A stretch of 21,678 nucleotides of DNA from an uncultured Campylobacter sp. (lineage in GTDB: Bacteria > Campylobacterota > Campylobacteria > Campylobacterales > Campylobacteraceae), in contig NZ_CALBWL010000020.1 of NCBI RefSeq assembly GCF_937973075.1, positions 1 to 21,678 on the forward strand. The letters are read 5' to 3'. The notes beneath the pieces were generated by a model, which was given only the letters and a program-made list of their open reading frames with translations, searched no databases and was not told the DNA's origin. The number at the start of each line of letters is the position of its first letter. Position 1 is the first letter of the stretch. The position numbers were made by a program, and so were the translations under genes. Shown here piece by piece: positions 7,074-15,422 of the stretch.

Positions 7074-7955
7074 TTAGTCAATATTAAAGCCGCCGTTGTC
7101 GATCTCTAAAATTTCGACGCGGAAGTTTTTAAAATTTTCGCTAAGGCAGGCTTTAAGCTTTGCGGCGTCGGCTCTGTAGGCTAAATTTAAAAAGCTTGAG
7201 CCGCTTCCCGAGAGCGAGCTCATAAGCGCGCCGTTATCATAGGCGATCTCGCGCACCCCAAAAAGCTGCGGAAGCACGCCCATGCGCATCTGCTCGTGCA
7301 TCTTGTCGATACAGGCGTGGCGTAAGCTGTCGTAATCGCGCCGCATAAAGCAAGCGGTCAGAAACGCCGCGTGCGAGAGGTTGCTAACGCAATCTTTGAT
7401 CGAAAAGCTCTTAGGCAGCTTGCCGCGCGATTCGTTCGTAGGCATCGGCGTATCGGGGATAACGACGACCGCTTGCAGATCTTGCGAAATTTCGCATTTT
7501 TGCGTGCGAACCGTCTTGCCGTCCACGACGCTGCTAACAAAGCCGCCGAGCGTCGCGGGTGCGATATTATCTGGATGGTTTTCGTATTCCAGCGCCGTGT
7601 TTAAAATTTTAGCGCGATCGATTTCAAAACCGCAAATTTTATAAGCGCTTGCGATGGCGCCTACGATCACGGCCGAGCTACTGCCCAGCCCGCGCGAAAA
7701 CGGGATGTTGTTGTGAAAAGCAAATTTAAAATTTATCTCTTGCCCGCCGCCTAGTTTTCTGTAAATTTCATTGAAAATGTTCAAAAAAGCGTTGCCCTTC
7801 TTAAGCCACGCTCTGTCGCTACCCTCGCCGCTAAGCGATACGCAAAAAAACTTCTGCTCGGTAATCTCTACTTCGTTAAATAGCCCTAGGCTAAGGCCGA
7901 GCGCGTCGAAACCGGGACCTAAATTTGCGCTCGTCGCAGGAATTCTTATAATCAA
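7074..7955 (-). CDS. thrB: Homoserine kinase ThrB
   Basis: ThrB phosphorylates homoserine with ATP in threonine synthesis. It is a GHMP kinase of 293 residues. The N-terminus IIRIPATSANLGPGFDALG and the ATP loop PFSRGLGSSSAVIVGA (from residue 85) are diagnostic, and the late Gly/Ser motif SLSGSGSSFLNL is present near residue 250. The start codon is TTG at 7955, well supported by AGGAGAG directly upstream, which overlaps the tsaB stop codon: tsaB ends only 8 bases before thrB. This implies coupled translation in the tsaB-thrB-ylxR-infB train. Confidence 0.96.
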   Translation of the reverse strand: MIIRIPATSANLGPGFDALGLSLGLFNEVEITEQKFFCVSLSGEGSDRAWLKKGNAFLNIFNEIYRKLGGGQEINFKFAFHNNIPFSRGLGSSSAVIVGAIASAYKICGFEIDRAKILNTALEYENHPDNIAPATLGGFVSSVVDGKTVRTQKCEISQDLQAVVVIPDTPMPTNESRGKLPKSFSIKDCVSNLSHAAFLTACFMRRDYDSLRHACIDKMHEQMRMGVLPQLFGVREIAYDNGALMSSLSGSGSSFLNLAYRADAAKLKACLSENFKNFRVEILEIDNGGFNID

Positions 7956-7963
7956 GCTCTCTC

Positions 7964-8401
7964 CTAAACCGCTTCTATGATGTAATTTGGAAGTATATCA
8001 TCGTTTTTATTTAAAACCGATAAATCCTGCGGCAAAGATAGCGCGGCGGGAGCGCATTTTTTCATCCTCACTTCGCCGCACTCATAAACGTAGCTGAAAT
8101 TTTTATTCGCTCTGATCGGTCCGAAGCCGCTTAGCTCAAAGCCGCTGATCGCGTATAACGGCACACCAAGAGCGATGCTAAGCGTGCGCAATATCACGTA
8201 GCTTACCTTCATACCCATGAAGCTGCCTGGAGTATTTGCATAGATGAGCTCTTTGATCTTATAAGTTTTTAGAATTTCGCTAAATTTGCAGATCAGGAAG
8301 TTATCGGCTTTTTCGCCTTCGGCGCTTGCAAATTCCGCTATCTTAGCGCCGCTTTCATACACGCCAAGCAAGCATGGAGCGCTAAGAGCAGCGATTAGAA
8401 T
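7964..8401 (-). CDS. tsaB: TsaB-like tRNA t6A biosynthesis protein, probable AUU start
   Basis: TsaB (YeaZ) is the platform partner of TsaD in making N6-threonylcarbamoyl-adenosine at tRNA position 37. The core ANTPGSFMGMKVSYVILRTLSIALGVPLYAIS matches the family. There is no ATG, GTG or TTG in frame between the lpxC stop (8428-8426) and a TTG at 8371. Starting at that TTG would remove the first beta strand, which is encoded in frame just upstream (ILIAALSAPCLLGVYESG). An ATT at 8401-8399 has GAGG (8410-8407) five bases before it and restores that strand, giving 145 residues. I therefore choose ATT, with TTG at 8371 as the fallback. The protein lacks the C-terminal half of E. coli TsaB (231 residues), which I believe is normal in this group. 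Confidence 0.75.
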   Translation of the reverse strand: MLIAALSAPCLLGVYESGAKIAEFASAEGEKADNFLICKFSEILKTYKIKELIYANTPGSFMGMKVSYVILRTLSIALGVPLYAISGFELSGFGPIRANKNFSYVYECGEVRMKKCAPAALSLPQDLSVLNKNDDILPNYIIEAV

Positions 8402-8425
8402 TTCAACCTCTTTGATTTTGCAGCC

Positions 8426-9310
8426 TTAAGCAAAGACTTTTTGATATTCGCGCACAACCTCGGCGGTAAGATCTACTAGCTCGAAATTTTTAGCGTCAGC
8501 CAAAACCGCCAAAGTGAGCTTATGATTTAGATCGTGGCTTCCCGCAAACGCTGTATAATCGCCCAAAATCGGGGCGCCCACGAGTGCAAGATCACCGATC
8601 GCGTCTAAAATTTTATGGCGAACGAACTCGTTTTCAAAGCGCAAGCCCTCCGGGTTTAAAATTTTATTCTCATCTATTACGACGGCGTTTTCCAAACTGC
8701 CACCTAGAGCTAGTCCCATGGAGCGTAGCGCTTGCACATCTTTTAAAAATCCAAACGTGCGCGCCCGCGAAATTTCTTTAAGATAGGCTTTTTTGCTAAA
8801 TTCAAAAACATGGTGCTGAGTGCCGATGAGCGGATGACTAAATTTAATCGTATAATCAAATTTCGGACTCTTGCTAGGGCTCAGCCGCACGAGTTTATCG
8901 CCCTCTCTAATCTCCACAGCTCGCTTGATGATGAGAGCTTTTTTATTCGCGTCGAGCTCTCTTACTCCTGCTTCGTCCAAAAGCATACAAAAGCTCGCCG
9001 AACTTCCGTCCATCACGGGAATTTCATTAGCATCGACGATGATACGGATATTATCGATACCATAGGCATTAATGGCGCTCATTAGATGCTCTATTGTTGA
9101 TATATAGCCTTTCTCGCTTCCTACGACGGTTGCCATTTGCGTATTTATGACGTTTTTCGGCTCGGCTTTAAAACTAACGCCAAGATCACTTCTATAAAAT
9201 ACGATTCCGCTACCGGCTTCAAGCGGCTCCAAAGTAAGCCTTATCGGCTCGCCTTTGTGAAGCCCGATACCCACCGTATGGACTTTCTTAGCTATCGTTG
9301 TCTGTCTCAT
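8426..9310 (-). CDS. lpxC: UDP-3-O-acyl-N-acetylglucosamine deacetylase LpxC
   Basis: LpxC is the zinc deacetylase of the first committed step of lipid A synthesis. I start at the ATG at 9310 (MRQTTIAKKVHTVGIGLHKG), giving 294 residues. An upstream in-frame ATG at 9340 would add ten residues with no family match, whereas the 9310 ATG has GAGG about eight bases before it. Zinc ligands His75, His232 and Asp236 and catalytic Glu74 and His259 are all in place (motifs STIEHLMSA, RHKILDAIGD, AGSHDLNH). It lies 50 bases after the M23 peptidase gene and 24 bases before tsaB, in one likely transcription unit. Confidence 0.98.
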   Translation of the reverse strand: MRQTTIAKKVHTVGIGLHKGEPIRLTLEPLEAGSGIVFYRSDLGVSFKAEPKNVINTQMATVVGSEKGYISTIEHLMSAINAYGIDNIRIIVDANEIPVMDGSSASFCMLLDEAGVRELDANKKALIIKRAVEIREGDKLVRLSPSKSPKFDYTIKFSHPLIGTQHHVFEFSKKAYLKEISRARTFGFLKDVQALRSMGLALGGSLENAVVIDENKILNPEGLRFENEFVRHKILDAIGDLALVGAPILGDYTAFAGSHDLNHKLTLAVLADAKNFELVDLTAEVVREYQKVFA

Positions 9311-9360
9311 TTCTATCCTCGTTTTCATTAACCCGTGCATTATAGCGAAAATTTTAAAAT

Positions 9361-10740
9361 TTACTTACCTTTTTCTATTACTTTTTTGGACGATTCTAAG
9401 ACATCGGTAATGTTATCTTTCATCCACTTAGGATCCATCCACTCCTCAGGTCTTACATCCACGCCCTGAACTACGATACCAAAATGCAGATGATCTCCGA
9501 AAGCAAAGCCGCTTGAGCCCGTCTGTGCTAGAATGTCGCCCGGCTTTACATCGCTGCCCACACTTAACTGCGTTGCCGAGCAGTGTCCGTATATGCCGTA
9601 TAATCCAAAGCCGTAGTAAATTCCTAAATTTAATCCGAAAATTCCATTTTCCTGCGCAAAAACTACCTTGCCGTAGTTGCTCTCTTTGATATCGGCGTTT
9701 GCGACGCTTGCTAGATCGAGCCCCATATGCCATGACTCGCTTACTTGTTCATCGTTCATAAAAAATATCCTATGATCAGCAAAGCTTGCTACCGCTGCGC
9801 CTTTAGCAAGCGGATAAAAAGGCTTTAGCTCAAATCCATTTATTTTATCCTCATGCACCGCGCTAGTAGCGGCGTGCAGGTCATCTCCGTTTTTCTTACG
9901 CAAAGTTTCATTTACGAATTTAAATTTTTCCAAATCGCTCATCGAGTTAAAATTCTGCGCGTATTGGCTAGCTAGATCACTTACTTTGCCGTTAATAAAA
10001 CCCGGATTTAGCTTGATAGTAGAGACTTTATATTTTTTGTCCTGATAAAAATATTTGATCTGCGAAATGCTTTCGTTGCCTGCACGATCAGTGGCGACCG
10101 CTTCTGCGCGAAATTCCTCTAAATTTGCAGGCCACGCTACGAGAGACGCGTAATAGCCCTCTTTTACAAAAGGAATCGCTTTAAAAATTTTGCCATAGTT
10201 AGTTTTAACATAGACTTCGTTTAGGCGCTCGTCTTTAGCCGAAAATACAACCACGGCGCTACCGCCTTTGGTAATTTTATAGGATTGATTGATGATATTT
10301 ATGACGGGCTTTTTGTCGTCTATTATTATATTTGCCGTTTTTACGCTCTTATTTCCTTGCGCAAAATTCCACGAGCTAATGTCGTTTGCAAAAACCTCAA
10401 GCTTGTAGTTTTTATCTTTATTAAGCATCAAATTTTTAGGAAATTGCACGGCAAGCTCTAGCGTAGTTTGCGGAACATTCAGCTCCTCATTTAGTAGCGG
10501 TATCGTGCTGGCTCCGTCGTTTAAATTAACGCGAACGAGCTTAATGCCGGTATCGTCTGAAATTTTAATCTTCAAGGGCGAGGTTAAATTCCAATAAATT
10601 TCATTTTCCAGCGCAATTTGCGGAGGATTTTTTTCAAATTTCGGCGAGGTAAAAATTCTAAAAATTCCATAAACCAAAGCGCATATTATAATAAGAAATA
10701 TTAAAATTTTAAGCTTCGTTCCATTGCCATTTCTACGCAT
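9361..10740 (-). CDS. Membrane-anchored M23 (LytM) peptidoglycan peptidase
   Basis: A 459-residue protein with one N-terminal membrane segment (about residues 9-30), a periplasmic beta-rich region at about 40-235, and a C-terminal M23 zinc peptidase domain at about 330-430. The catalytic residues are visible: His338 and Asp342 in HMGLDLAS, His386 in YGHCS, and His417/His419 in DHLHFG, so it should be active. M23 enzymes cut peptide bridges or side chains of peptidoglycan; in Campylobacter and Helicobacter, related proteins shape the helical cell. It directly precedes lpxC, as I recall for C. jejuni Cj0131. AAAGG before the ATG is a reasonable ribosome binding site. Confidence 0.9.
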   Translation of the reverse strand: MRRNGNGTKLKILIFLIIICALVYGIFRIFTSPKFEKNPPQIALENEIYWNLTSPLKIKISDDTGIKLVRVNLNDGASTIPLLNEELNVPQTTLELAVQFPKNLMLNKDKNYKLEVFANDISSWNFAQGNKSVKTANIIIDDKKPVINIINQSYKITKGGSAVVVFSAKDERLNEVYVKTNYGKIFKAIPFVKEGYYASLVAWPANLEEFRAEAVATDRAGNESISQIKYFYQDKKYKVSTIKLNPGFINGKVSDLASQYAQNFNSMSDLEKFKFVNETLRKKNGDDLHAATSAVHEDKINGFELKPFYPLAKGAAVASFADHRIFFMNDEQVSESWHMGLDLASVANADIKESNYGKVVFAQENGIFGLNLGIYYGFGLYGIYGHCSATQLSVGSDVKPGDILAQTGSSGFAFGDHLHFGIVVQGVDVRPEEWMDPKWMKDNITDVLESSKKVIEKGK

Positions 10741-11302
10741 AAAAGAGCCTTTGATATGATTTTAGAGCGCGATTTTACAAGCTTAACTTAAATTATCGGT
10801 AAAGCGAGGCAAAATTTAACGCAAATGTTTAGCAATTTACGAGGCAAATTTCAGATTTTAAATTCTAGCGATTTTAGAATCTCAAAATTTATGAGCTTTA
10901 AAATTCAGTGGCGCGCTAAATCCTATGCAGTGAAATTCCGCGCGCAACAAAGCGGCGTTTAATCGTTTATATCGTGATCTTTAAAATTTCAATATTAGAA
11001 TTTCTTTAAATTATGCTAATGGCTTGTATTGATTTTTTAGAACTCTTAACCTAAAATTTTGCTAGACGAATGAAAATTTAAACTATTTTGATAAATAAAA
11101 TTCTAAAAAATTCAAAGCAAGCTATGCGTTTAAATTTCATCCTAAGCCGAGCAGAATCCCAATTAAAATTTAGCTCAAACCGCCTACAATAATTCGGCTA
11201 CAAATTAGCGCGACACAAAAAGCTAAAATCGTGAGCATTATTAAATTTAAGGCGTGCGGTAGAAAATTCTACGCACGCCACAGCGTTCGCAAGTCGTCGC
11301 GT
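10741..11302. other. Intergenic region between the M23 gene and bamA
   Basis: No gene supported. A 45-codon frame at 10825-10962 lacks a ribosome binding site. It should hold the promoter of the M23-lpxC train: a minus-strand TAAAAT at 10777-10772 would give a leader of about 25 bases, but it is weak evidence. The right end carries the bamA terminator hairpin (11251-11279). The rest is AT-rich with many AAATTT and AAATTC hexamers. Confidence 0.55.
11251..11279 (-). terminator. Terminator hairpin of bamA
   Basis: The arms GGCGTGCG-g-TAGAA and TTCTA-CGCACGCC pair over 13 bp with one bulged base and almost no loop. It starts 23 bases past the bamA stop codon. On the minus strand the stem is followed by TTAAATTTAATAA, moderately U-rich. 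Shape and position fit an intrinsic terminator. Confidence 0.65.
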
Positions 11303-13558
11303 TTAATTAAATCTAGCGCCGATGCTAAATTCGAAGCTATTTGTGTCGTCGTGCGGTTTTTTATTAAGCGGCTTGACGAAGTATAGCTGCAAAGGCCCCA
11401 TCGGCGTCATCCACTCGATACCGGCACCCGTGCTGTAGCGCTCCTCCTCGTTCCAGTCATGATCGCCGATCATTCCGTAATCAAAAAACGTTACAAAGCG
11501 CATTTTAAGCCTATCAACTACCGGAAAGCTTAGCTCAAAAGAGTTATTGAAGCTCTGCATACCGCCCGTTTCGATATAGCGGCAATTATTTGCATTTAAG
11601 CAGATCTCTTTTTTCGGGATACTGCGACCTTCGTAGCCTCTAATGCTTTTCATTCCGCCTAGGAATAGCTTTTCGTTGATCGGGATCTTTTTATTGCCTT
11701 CCCACATATAGCCCGTTGCAGCTTTGTATCTAAAGATAATGTCGTGATCGATATAATCTCGCAAGCCAAAGTAGTAGTTAAACGATCCTCGTGCCTTGGT
11801 GTAGTCCATATCGCCGCCAAGACCTGCGTACTCTAAACTGGCACTTGCGATCATACCGCTTCTTGGCAAGTAATAATCATCGGTGCTGTTGTATGTGATA
11901 GACGGGATAATCGAGCTTTTTAAATTCTTGCCATCTAGATAGCCCGCTTTGGCGTAATATTCGTTTAAGCCCTTGATCTCGCTTTTTTCTAGATAATATG
12001 TAAGGCTTACATCGGTATTGCGCCCAATCTTGCGACCGCCCGTGATTGAAAATCCGTAAGATTTCTCATCGTAGTCGTCCCAGTCGTAATCGTTGGCAAA
12101 GATTGATCCGCCCAAGCTATACTCAGAATCAAACACTCTAGGATTGGTTAAGCTCAAGCGTCCGCTTAACTGATCGTCGCTCTTTTCAACCGAGAACGCG
12201 CCGTGAAGACCGGTGCCAAATACATTGCGATCGCTGATACCGCCGCTAAGTAAAATTCCATCCTCGCTGCCATATCCGATACCACCGGTGATAGAGCCTG
12301 TAGGGGCTTCTTTGACTGCGACTTCAAGATCGATCTGATCGTTAGAAACGCGGTTTTCTTTAATCTCCACCTCATCGAAATACCCCGTGCGTTTTAAAGA
12401 ATTTAGCGAATCATTGTAGTCGGTTTTGCTATATAAATTTCCCTCGGTCAGATACATCTCGCGGCGGATGACCTTATCCTCGGTCTTATCGTTACCCGAG
12501 ATCGTTACGTTTCTAATATAGACTTTATCCTCCGGGATGACTTGATACGTGATAGCGACTGTGCGAGCTTCTTTGTCCTGCTTAGTCTTAGGCACGATGC
12601 GCACATAGGCGTATCCCTGATCCGCGACTAAAGTCTCTAGTGTATTCATATCGCGGCGCAAACGCTCGGAATTCATTGTATCGCCCTTTTGAAGCTTAAA
12701 ATCGTCCAAAACTTTTTCTTTATCAAGCTTGATTATATCTGCAGGATACTCGATATCTACGGAGCTTACGGTGTATTGCTCGCCCTCACTGATGTAGTAG
12801 GTAAGATCGGCAGTGTAATTATCCATATCAGCATTAAGTAGTGGCGCCGAAACCTGCGCGTCTAAGTAGCCTTTTTTATAATATTCTTCTTGAATTCTAT
12901 TTGCGTCGTTAGGAAGCTCGGCGGTTTTTACCTTGCCGTCGTTAAAGCCCCACATCCAGCCCAGCGTCTCGCGTTCTTTATTGGCGACGGATGGCTCTAT
13001 ATCGCCATAATCAAGCTTGTCCGCACCTACTAAATTTACCTTATCGATGATGATATTTTCGCCGCGATTTACCTCGATCGTTAGCAAGATGACCGATTTA
13101 TCGTCGTTTATCGGCTTTGGATAAAATTCCACCACGGTGTCAAAAAAGCCCTTGACTTCGTAGTATTGCTTGATGCGGGTCTCCGCTTTTTTAGCAGCCA
13201 CCTCATCGTAAACCTGACCCGGACGCAAGCCGATGAGCTCATTTATCTTATCGCGGTCGTTGGTAACTACGTTTTTGATCTCGACCTTAGCGATAGTCGG
13301 CTTTTCGGTTACATTGATAGTGACCGCGCCGCCTTGTTCACTGATATAAACATCGCTGAAATAGCCCTGCTCAAATAGCTTTGAGATCGCAGCATTGGTG
13401 TTTTCGCCGTTAAGCTCATCGCCTACTTTAAGACCCGAAATTTGCTGTGCGACCTGTGGAGAAAGATGTCTAAGACCTTCAAATTTAATGGATTTGATCT
13501 GTGCGGCGCACGCCACGGAAATCCCGCCTACTAAGAGTAAAAAAACGCTTTTTTTCAT
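11303..13558 (-). CDS. bamA: Outer-membrane protein assembly factor BamA (Omp85)
   Basis: BamA is the essential outer-membrane barrel that folds and inserts other beta-barrel proteins. The 751-residue precursor has a signal peptide (MKKSVFLLLVGGISVACAA, cleavage likely before Gln20), five POTRA-type repeats at about residues 20-420 (IKSIKFEGLRHLS, VYIRNVTISGNDKT and similar openings), and a C-terminal 16-strand barrel. The loop-6 signature appears as SIRGYEGRS in place of the common VRGF/Y, still with the key RGY. It ends GARFN, so one Asn follows the usual terminal Phe. It diverges from tyrA with overlapping -10 boxes, and a terminator hairpin follows. It is the only BamA-like gene here, with no other BAM component nearby. 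Confidence 0.97.
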   Translation of the reverse strand: MKKSVFLLLVGGISVACAAQIKSIKFEGLRHLSPQVAQQISGLKVGDELNGENTNAAISKLFEQGYFSDVYISEQGGAVTINVTEKPTIAKVEIKNVVTNDRDKINELIGLRPGQVYDEVAAKKAETRIKQYYEVKGFFDTVVEFYPKPINDDKSVILLTIEVNRGENIIIDKVNLVGADKLDYGDIEPSVANKERETLGWMWGFNDGKVKTAELPNDANRIQEEYYKKGYLDAQVSAPLLNADMDNYTADLTYYISEGEQYTVSSVDIEYPADIIKLDKEKVLDDFKLQKGDTMNSERLRRDMNTLETLVADQGYAYVRIVPKTKQDKEARTVAITYQVIPEDKVYIRNVTISGNDKTEDKVIRREMYLTEGNLYSKTDYNDSLNSLKRTGYFDEVEIKENRVSNDQIDLEVAVKEAPTGSITGGIGYGSEDGILLSGGISDRNVFGTGLHGAFSVEKSDDQLSGRLSLTNPRVFDSEYSLGGSIFANDYDWDDYDEKSYGFSITGGRKIGRNTDVSLTYYLEKSEIKGLNEYYAKAGYLDGKNLKSSIIPSITYNSTDDYYLPRSGMIASASLEYAGLGGDMDYTKARGSFNYYFGLRDYIDHDIIFRYKAATGYMWEGNKKIPINEKLFLGGMKSIRGYEGRSIPKKEICLNANNCRYIETGGMQSFNNSFELSFPVVDRLKMRFVTFFDYGMIGDHDWNEEERYSTGAGIEWMTPMGPLQLYFVKPLNKKPHDDTNSFEFSIGARFN

Positions 13559-13590
13559 AAAATTTTACCTAAAAACGAAAATAATTTGCG

Positions 13591-13596
13591 TATAAT
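13591..13596 (+). promoter_or_regulatory. -10 box of tyrA
   Basis: A consensus TATAAT sits 43 bases before the tyrA ATG, giving a leader of about 37 bases. No clear -35 is seen, as usual for Campylobacter sigma-70. It overlaps, on the other strand, the likely bamA -10. Confidence 0.7.
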
Positions 13597-13597
13597 A
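13592..13597 (-). promoter_or_regulatory. Candidate -10 box of bamA
   Basis: On the minus strand these bases read TATTAT, placing the start of transcription about 27 bases before the bamA ATG. It occupies almost the same bases as the tyrA -10, so RNA polymerase could probably serve only one direction at a time. Confidence 0.5.
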
Positions 13598-13639
13598 CCA
13601 CATTAAAATTAAAACTTGCATATATCAAAAAGGAATTTT

Positions 13640-14470
13640 ATGAAGATAGGAATTATCGGTCTGGGTCTCATCGGCGGCTCGCTGGGGCTATGTCTAAAAA
13701 GCACCAAAATAATTAGCGCCGTCTATGGCTGCGACATCAGCCGCGAAAATGAAAAAGAAGCTCTGCGACTCGGGCTCGTGCATGAAATTTTAAGCCTAGA
13801 GCAGATGAAGCAAAGCTGCGACGCGATCTTTCTCGCAATCCCCGTGGAGGCAATTATTGAGACGTTGCAAAAACTAAGCGACTGCAGAAGCGAGACGACG
13901 ATCATTGATCTGGGAAGCACGAAATTTAAAATTTTGCAAAACTGCCCGCCGCAGATCAGACGAAATTTCATTGCGGCTCACCCAATGGCTGGTACCGAAA
14001 ACTCCGGTCCGCAAGCGGCGTTTAAAGAGCTTTTAAACGGTGCAGTAGTTGTTATCTGCGACGATCACGGCGCGGATGAAGTGCATATCAAACGAGCGGT
14101 CGAAATTTTTTCGTTCGCGGGGATGAAGATCGTATTTATGGATGCAAAAAGCCACGATCACCACGTGGCGCTCATCTCGCACCTGCCGCATGCGATCAGC
14201 TACTCGCTCGTAAATAGCGTGCTAAAAGAGGAAAATCGCCGCAATATTATAAATTTAGCCGGCGGTAGCTTTTCGGGCATGAGCCGTATCGCCAAGAGCT
14301 CGCCGCAGATGTGGGTCGATATTTTCAAGCAAAACCGCACAAACCTGCTAGGCGCGATCGATGCTTTTAAAAACGAGTTGGATCTTTGCGTGCAGATGAT
14401 TCGTGACGAGCGCTGGGATGAGCTTGAGGCGTGGATGTATGAAGCGCGCAAACTAAGGGATATTATTTAA
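13640..14470 (+). CDS. tyrA: Prephenate dehydrogenase TyrA
   Basis: TyrA oxidatively decarboxylates prephenate to 4-hydroxyphenylpyruvate in tyrosine synthesis. I start at the ATG at 13640, where AAAAAGGAA precedes MKIGIIGLGLIGGSLG, the intact Rossmann NAD(P) loop; an earlier TTG at 13616 would place the ribosome binding site inside the gene. Length is 276 residues. AAHPMAGTENSG (from residue 112) is the family substrate and catalytic signature, and SHLPH near residue 185 follows. There is no chorismate mutase or ACT domain, so it is a stand-alone enzyme. It is the only plus-strand gene between 1201 and 20160, with a consensus -10 at 13591. Confidence 0.95.
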   Translation: MKIGIIGLGLIGGSLGLCLKSTKIISAVYGCDISRENEKEALRLGLVHEILSLEQMKQSCDAIFLAIPVEAIIETLQKLSDCRSETTIIDLGSTKFKILQNCPPQIRRNFIAAHPMAGTENSGPQAAFKELLNGAVVVICDDHGADEVHIKRAVEIFSFAGMKIVFMDAKSHDHHVALISHLPHAISYSLVNSVLKEENRRNIINLAGGSFSGMSRIAKSSPQMWVDIFKQNRTNLLGAIDAFKNELDLCVQMIRDERWDELEAWMYEARKLRDII

Positions 14471-14592
14471 AATTTCAGCGCGGCTAGACTGCGCGACGGG
14501 AGCCGCAAGAGTACGCCTTTAAATTCTAAAATTTCGCTTTCAAATAGCCTGCGTAAATTTAAATTTTAATACGTGTGAGCCTGGATACGAAC

Positions 14593-15324
14593 TCAAAAAT
14601 CTATGCATTCTTGCGTGAAAATTTTCTTTGAGGGAAACTCCAACGCGCAAAGCCTCGCCTTCTCGCCCCAGTGCTTTTTATAAACACAGCCCAGATCGAT
14701 ATTTGCGCTAAATTCCGTAATGACGGGCTTTTTTACCGGCGTGTGCCCATAGACGTTAAAAATTCCGTCGTTCGCGCTATCGTCGCCACGCCCGCTTAGC
14801 ACGTGAGCTGCGAAGCTTTTCGCGCGCTCGATATCGTGTCTGAGCCGCCACATACGTCCTACCGCGGAGTGCGATACGACGAGCGTGTGACCGCTTTCAT
14901 CGCACAAATCATACTCCAGGTAAATCGGCAGCCGCGAGACAAACCGCAGATGCTCCTTGCATTGCTTCACGCCTCCGTGACGATAATACGACGCTAGCGT
15001 CGCCTCACCGCCGTTATTAAATAGCCAGCTTTCATCCAAGCTAAAAAATGCGTAAGGGTCGTTTGAACTCGTAAATTTGCCCGTCTTTGCACACCTCAGA
15101 GCGGTTTTTGCGTTGCCCACAAAGCGCTTTTCGTGATTGCCCATCACCGCGTCATATCCGCGAGCGCGCACAAATTCAATCACATCCGCGCTCGCAGGAC
15201 CTCGGTCGATCAGATCACCCACGAAGCAAATTTTACTATCAAATTTACGCGGAAGCTGCTCTATCAAAGCTAAAAGCGACTTGTAGCAGCCATGCACGTC
15301 GCCTATGATGTAGATATTTTCCAT
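14593..15324 (-). CDS. PPP-family metallophosphatase (calcineurin-like)
   Basis: A 243-residue protein with the full set of PPP phosphatase motifs: GDVHG (Asp9, His11), GDLIDRG (Asp37), GNHE (Asn63, His64), SHSAVGRM and YGHTP. These residues hold two metal ions, so it should hydrolyse phosphomonoesters. It resembles bacterial serine/threonine phosphatases of the PrpA or bacteriophage lambda type. Related proteins can instead act on dinucleotide polyphosphates (ApaH type), and the substrate cannot be decided from sequence. AAGGAAA precedes the ATG. It is convergent with tyrA and seems to be a single-gene unit. As I recall, C. jejuni has an inositol-monophosphatase gene beside bamA instead. Confidence 0.88.
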   Translation of the reverse strand: MENIYIIGDVHGCYKSLLALIEQLPRKFDSKICFVGDLIDRGPASADVIEFVRARGYDAVMGNHEKRFVGNAKTALRCAKTGKFTSSNDPYAFFSLDESWLFNNGGEATLASYYRHGGVKQCKEHLRFVSRLPIYLEYDLCDESGHTLVVSHSAVGRMWRLRHDIERAKSFAAHVLSGRGDDSANDGIFNVYGHTPVKKPVITEFSANIDLGCVYKKHWGEKARLCALEFPSKKIFTQECIDF

Positions 15325-15397
15325 AATTTTTCCTTAAATTTTAACGCCATCGCCTTTTAACGCGAGGGCTATGATATAAGCGGTAGATAAAAGCTCT

Positions 15398-15421
15398 GCG
15401 CGAAATTTTAAAATTTCGCGC
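15398..15421. repeat. Perfect 24-bp palindrome, AAATTTTAAAATTT core
   Basis: GCGCGAAATTTT followed by its exact reverse complement. It starts two bases after the end of the membrane gene at 15423 (reading leftwards) and before the phosphatase gene. The hairpin could help terminate transcription, but there is no U run. It shares its core with the palindrome at 1700-1735. Confidence 0.6.
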
Positions 15422-15422
15422 G

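Noticed and set aside
10825..10962. 45-codon frame between the M23 gene and bamA
   Set aside because: No ribosome binding site, and its codons are mostly AAATTT-type repeats.
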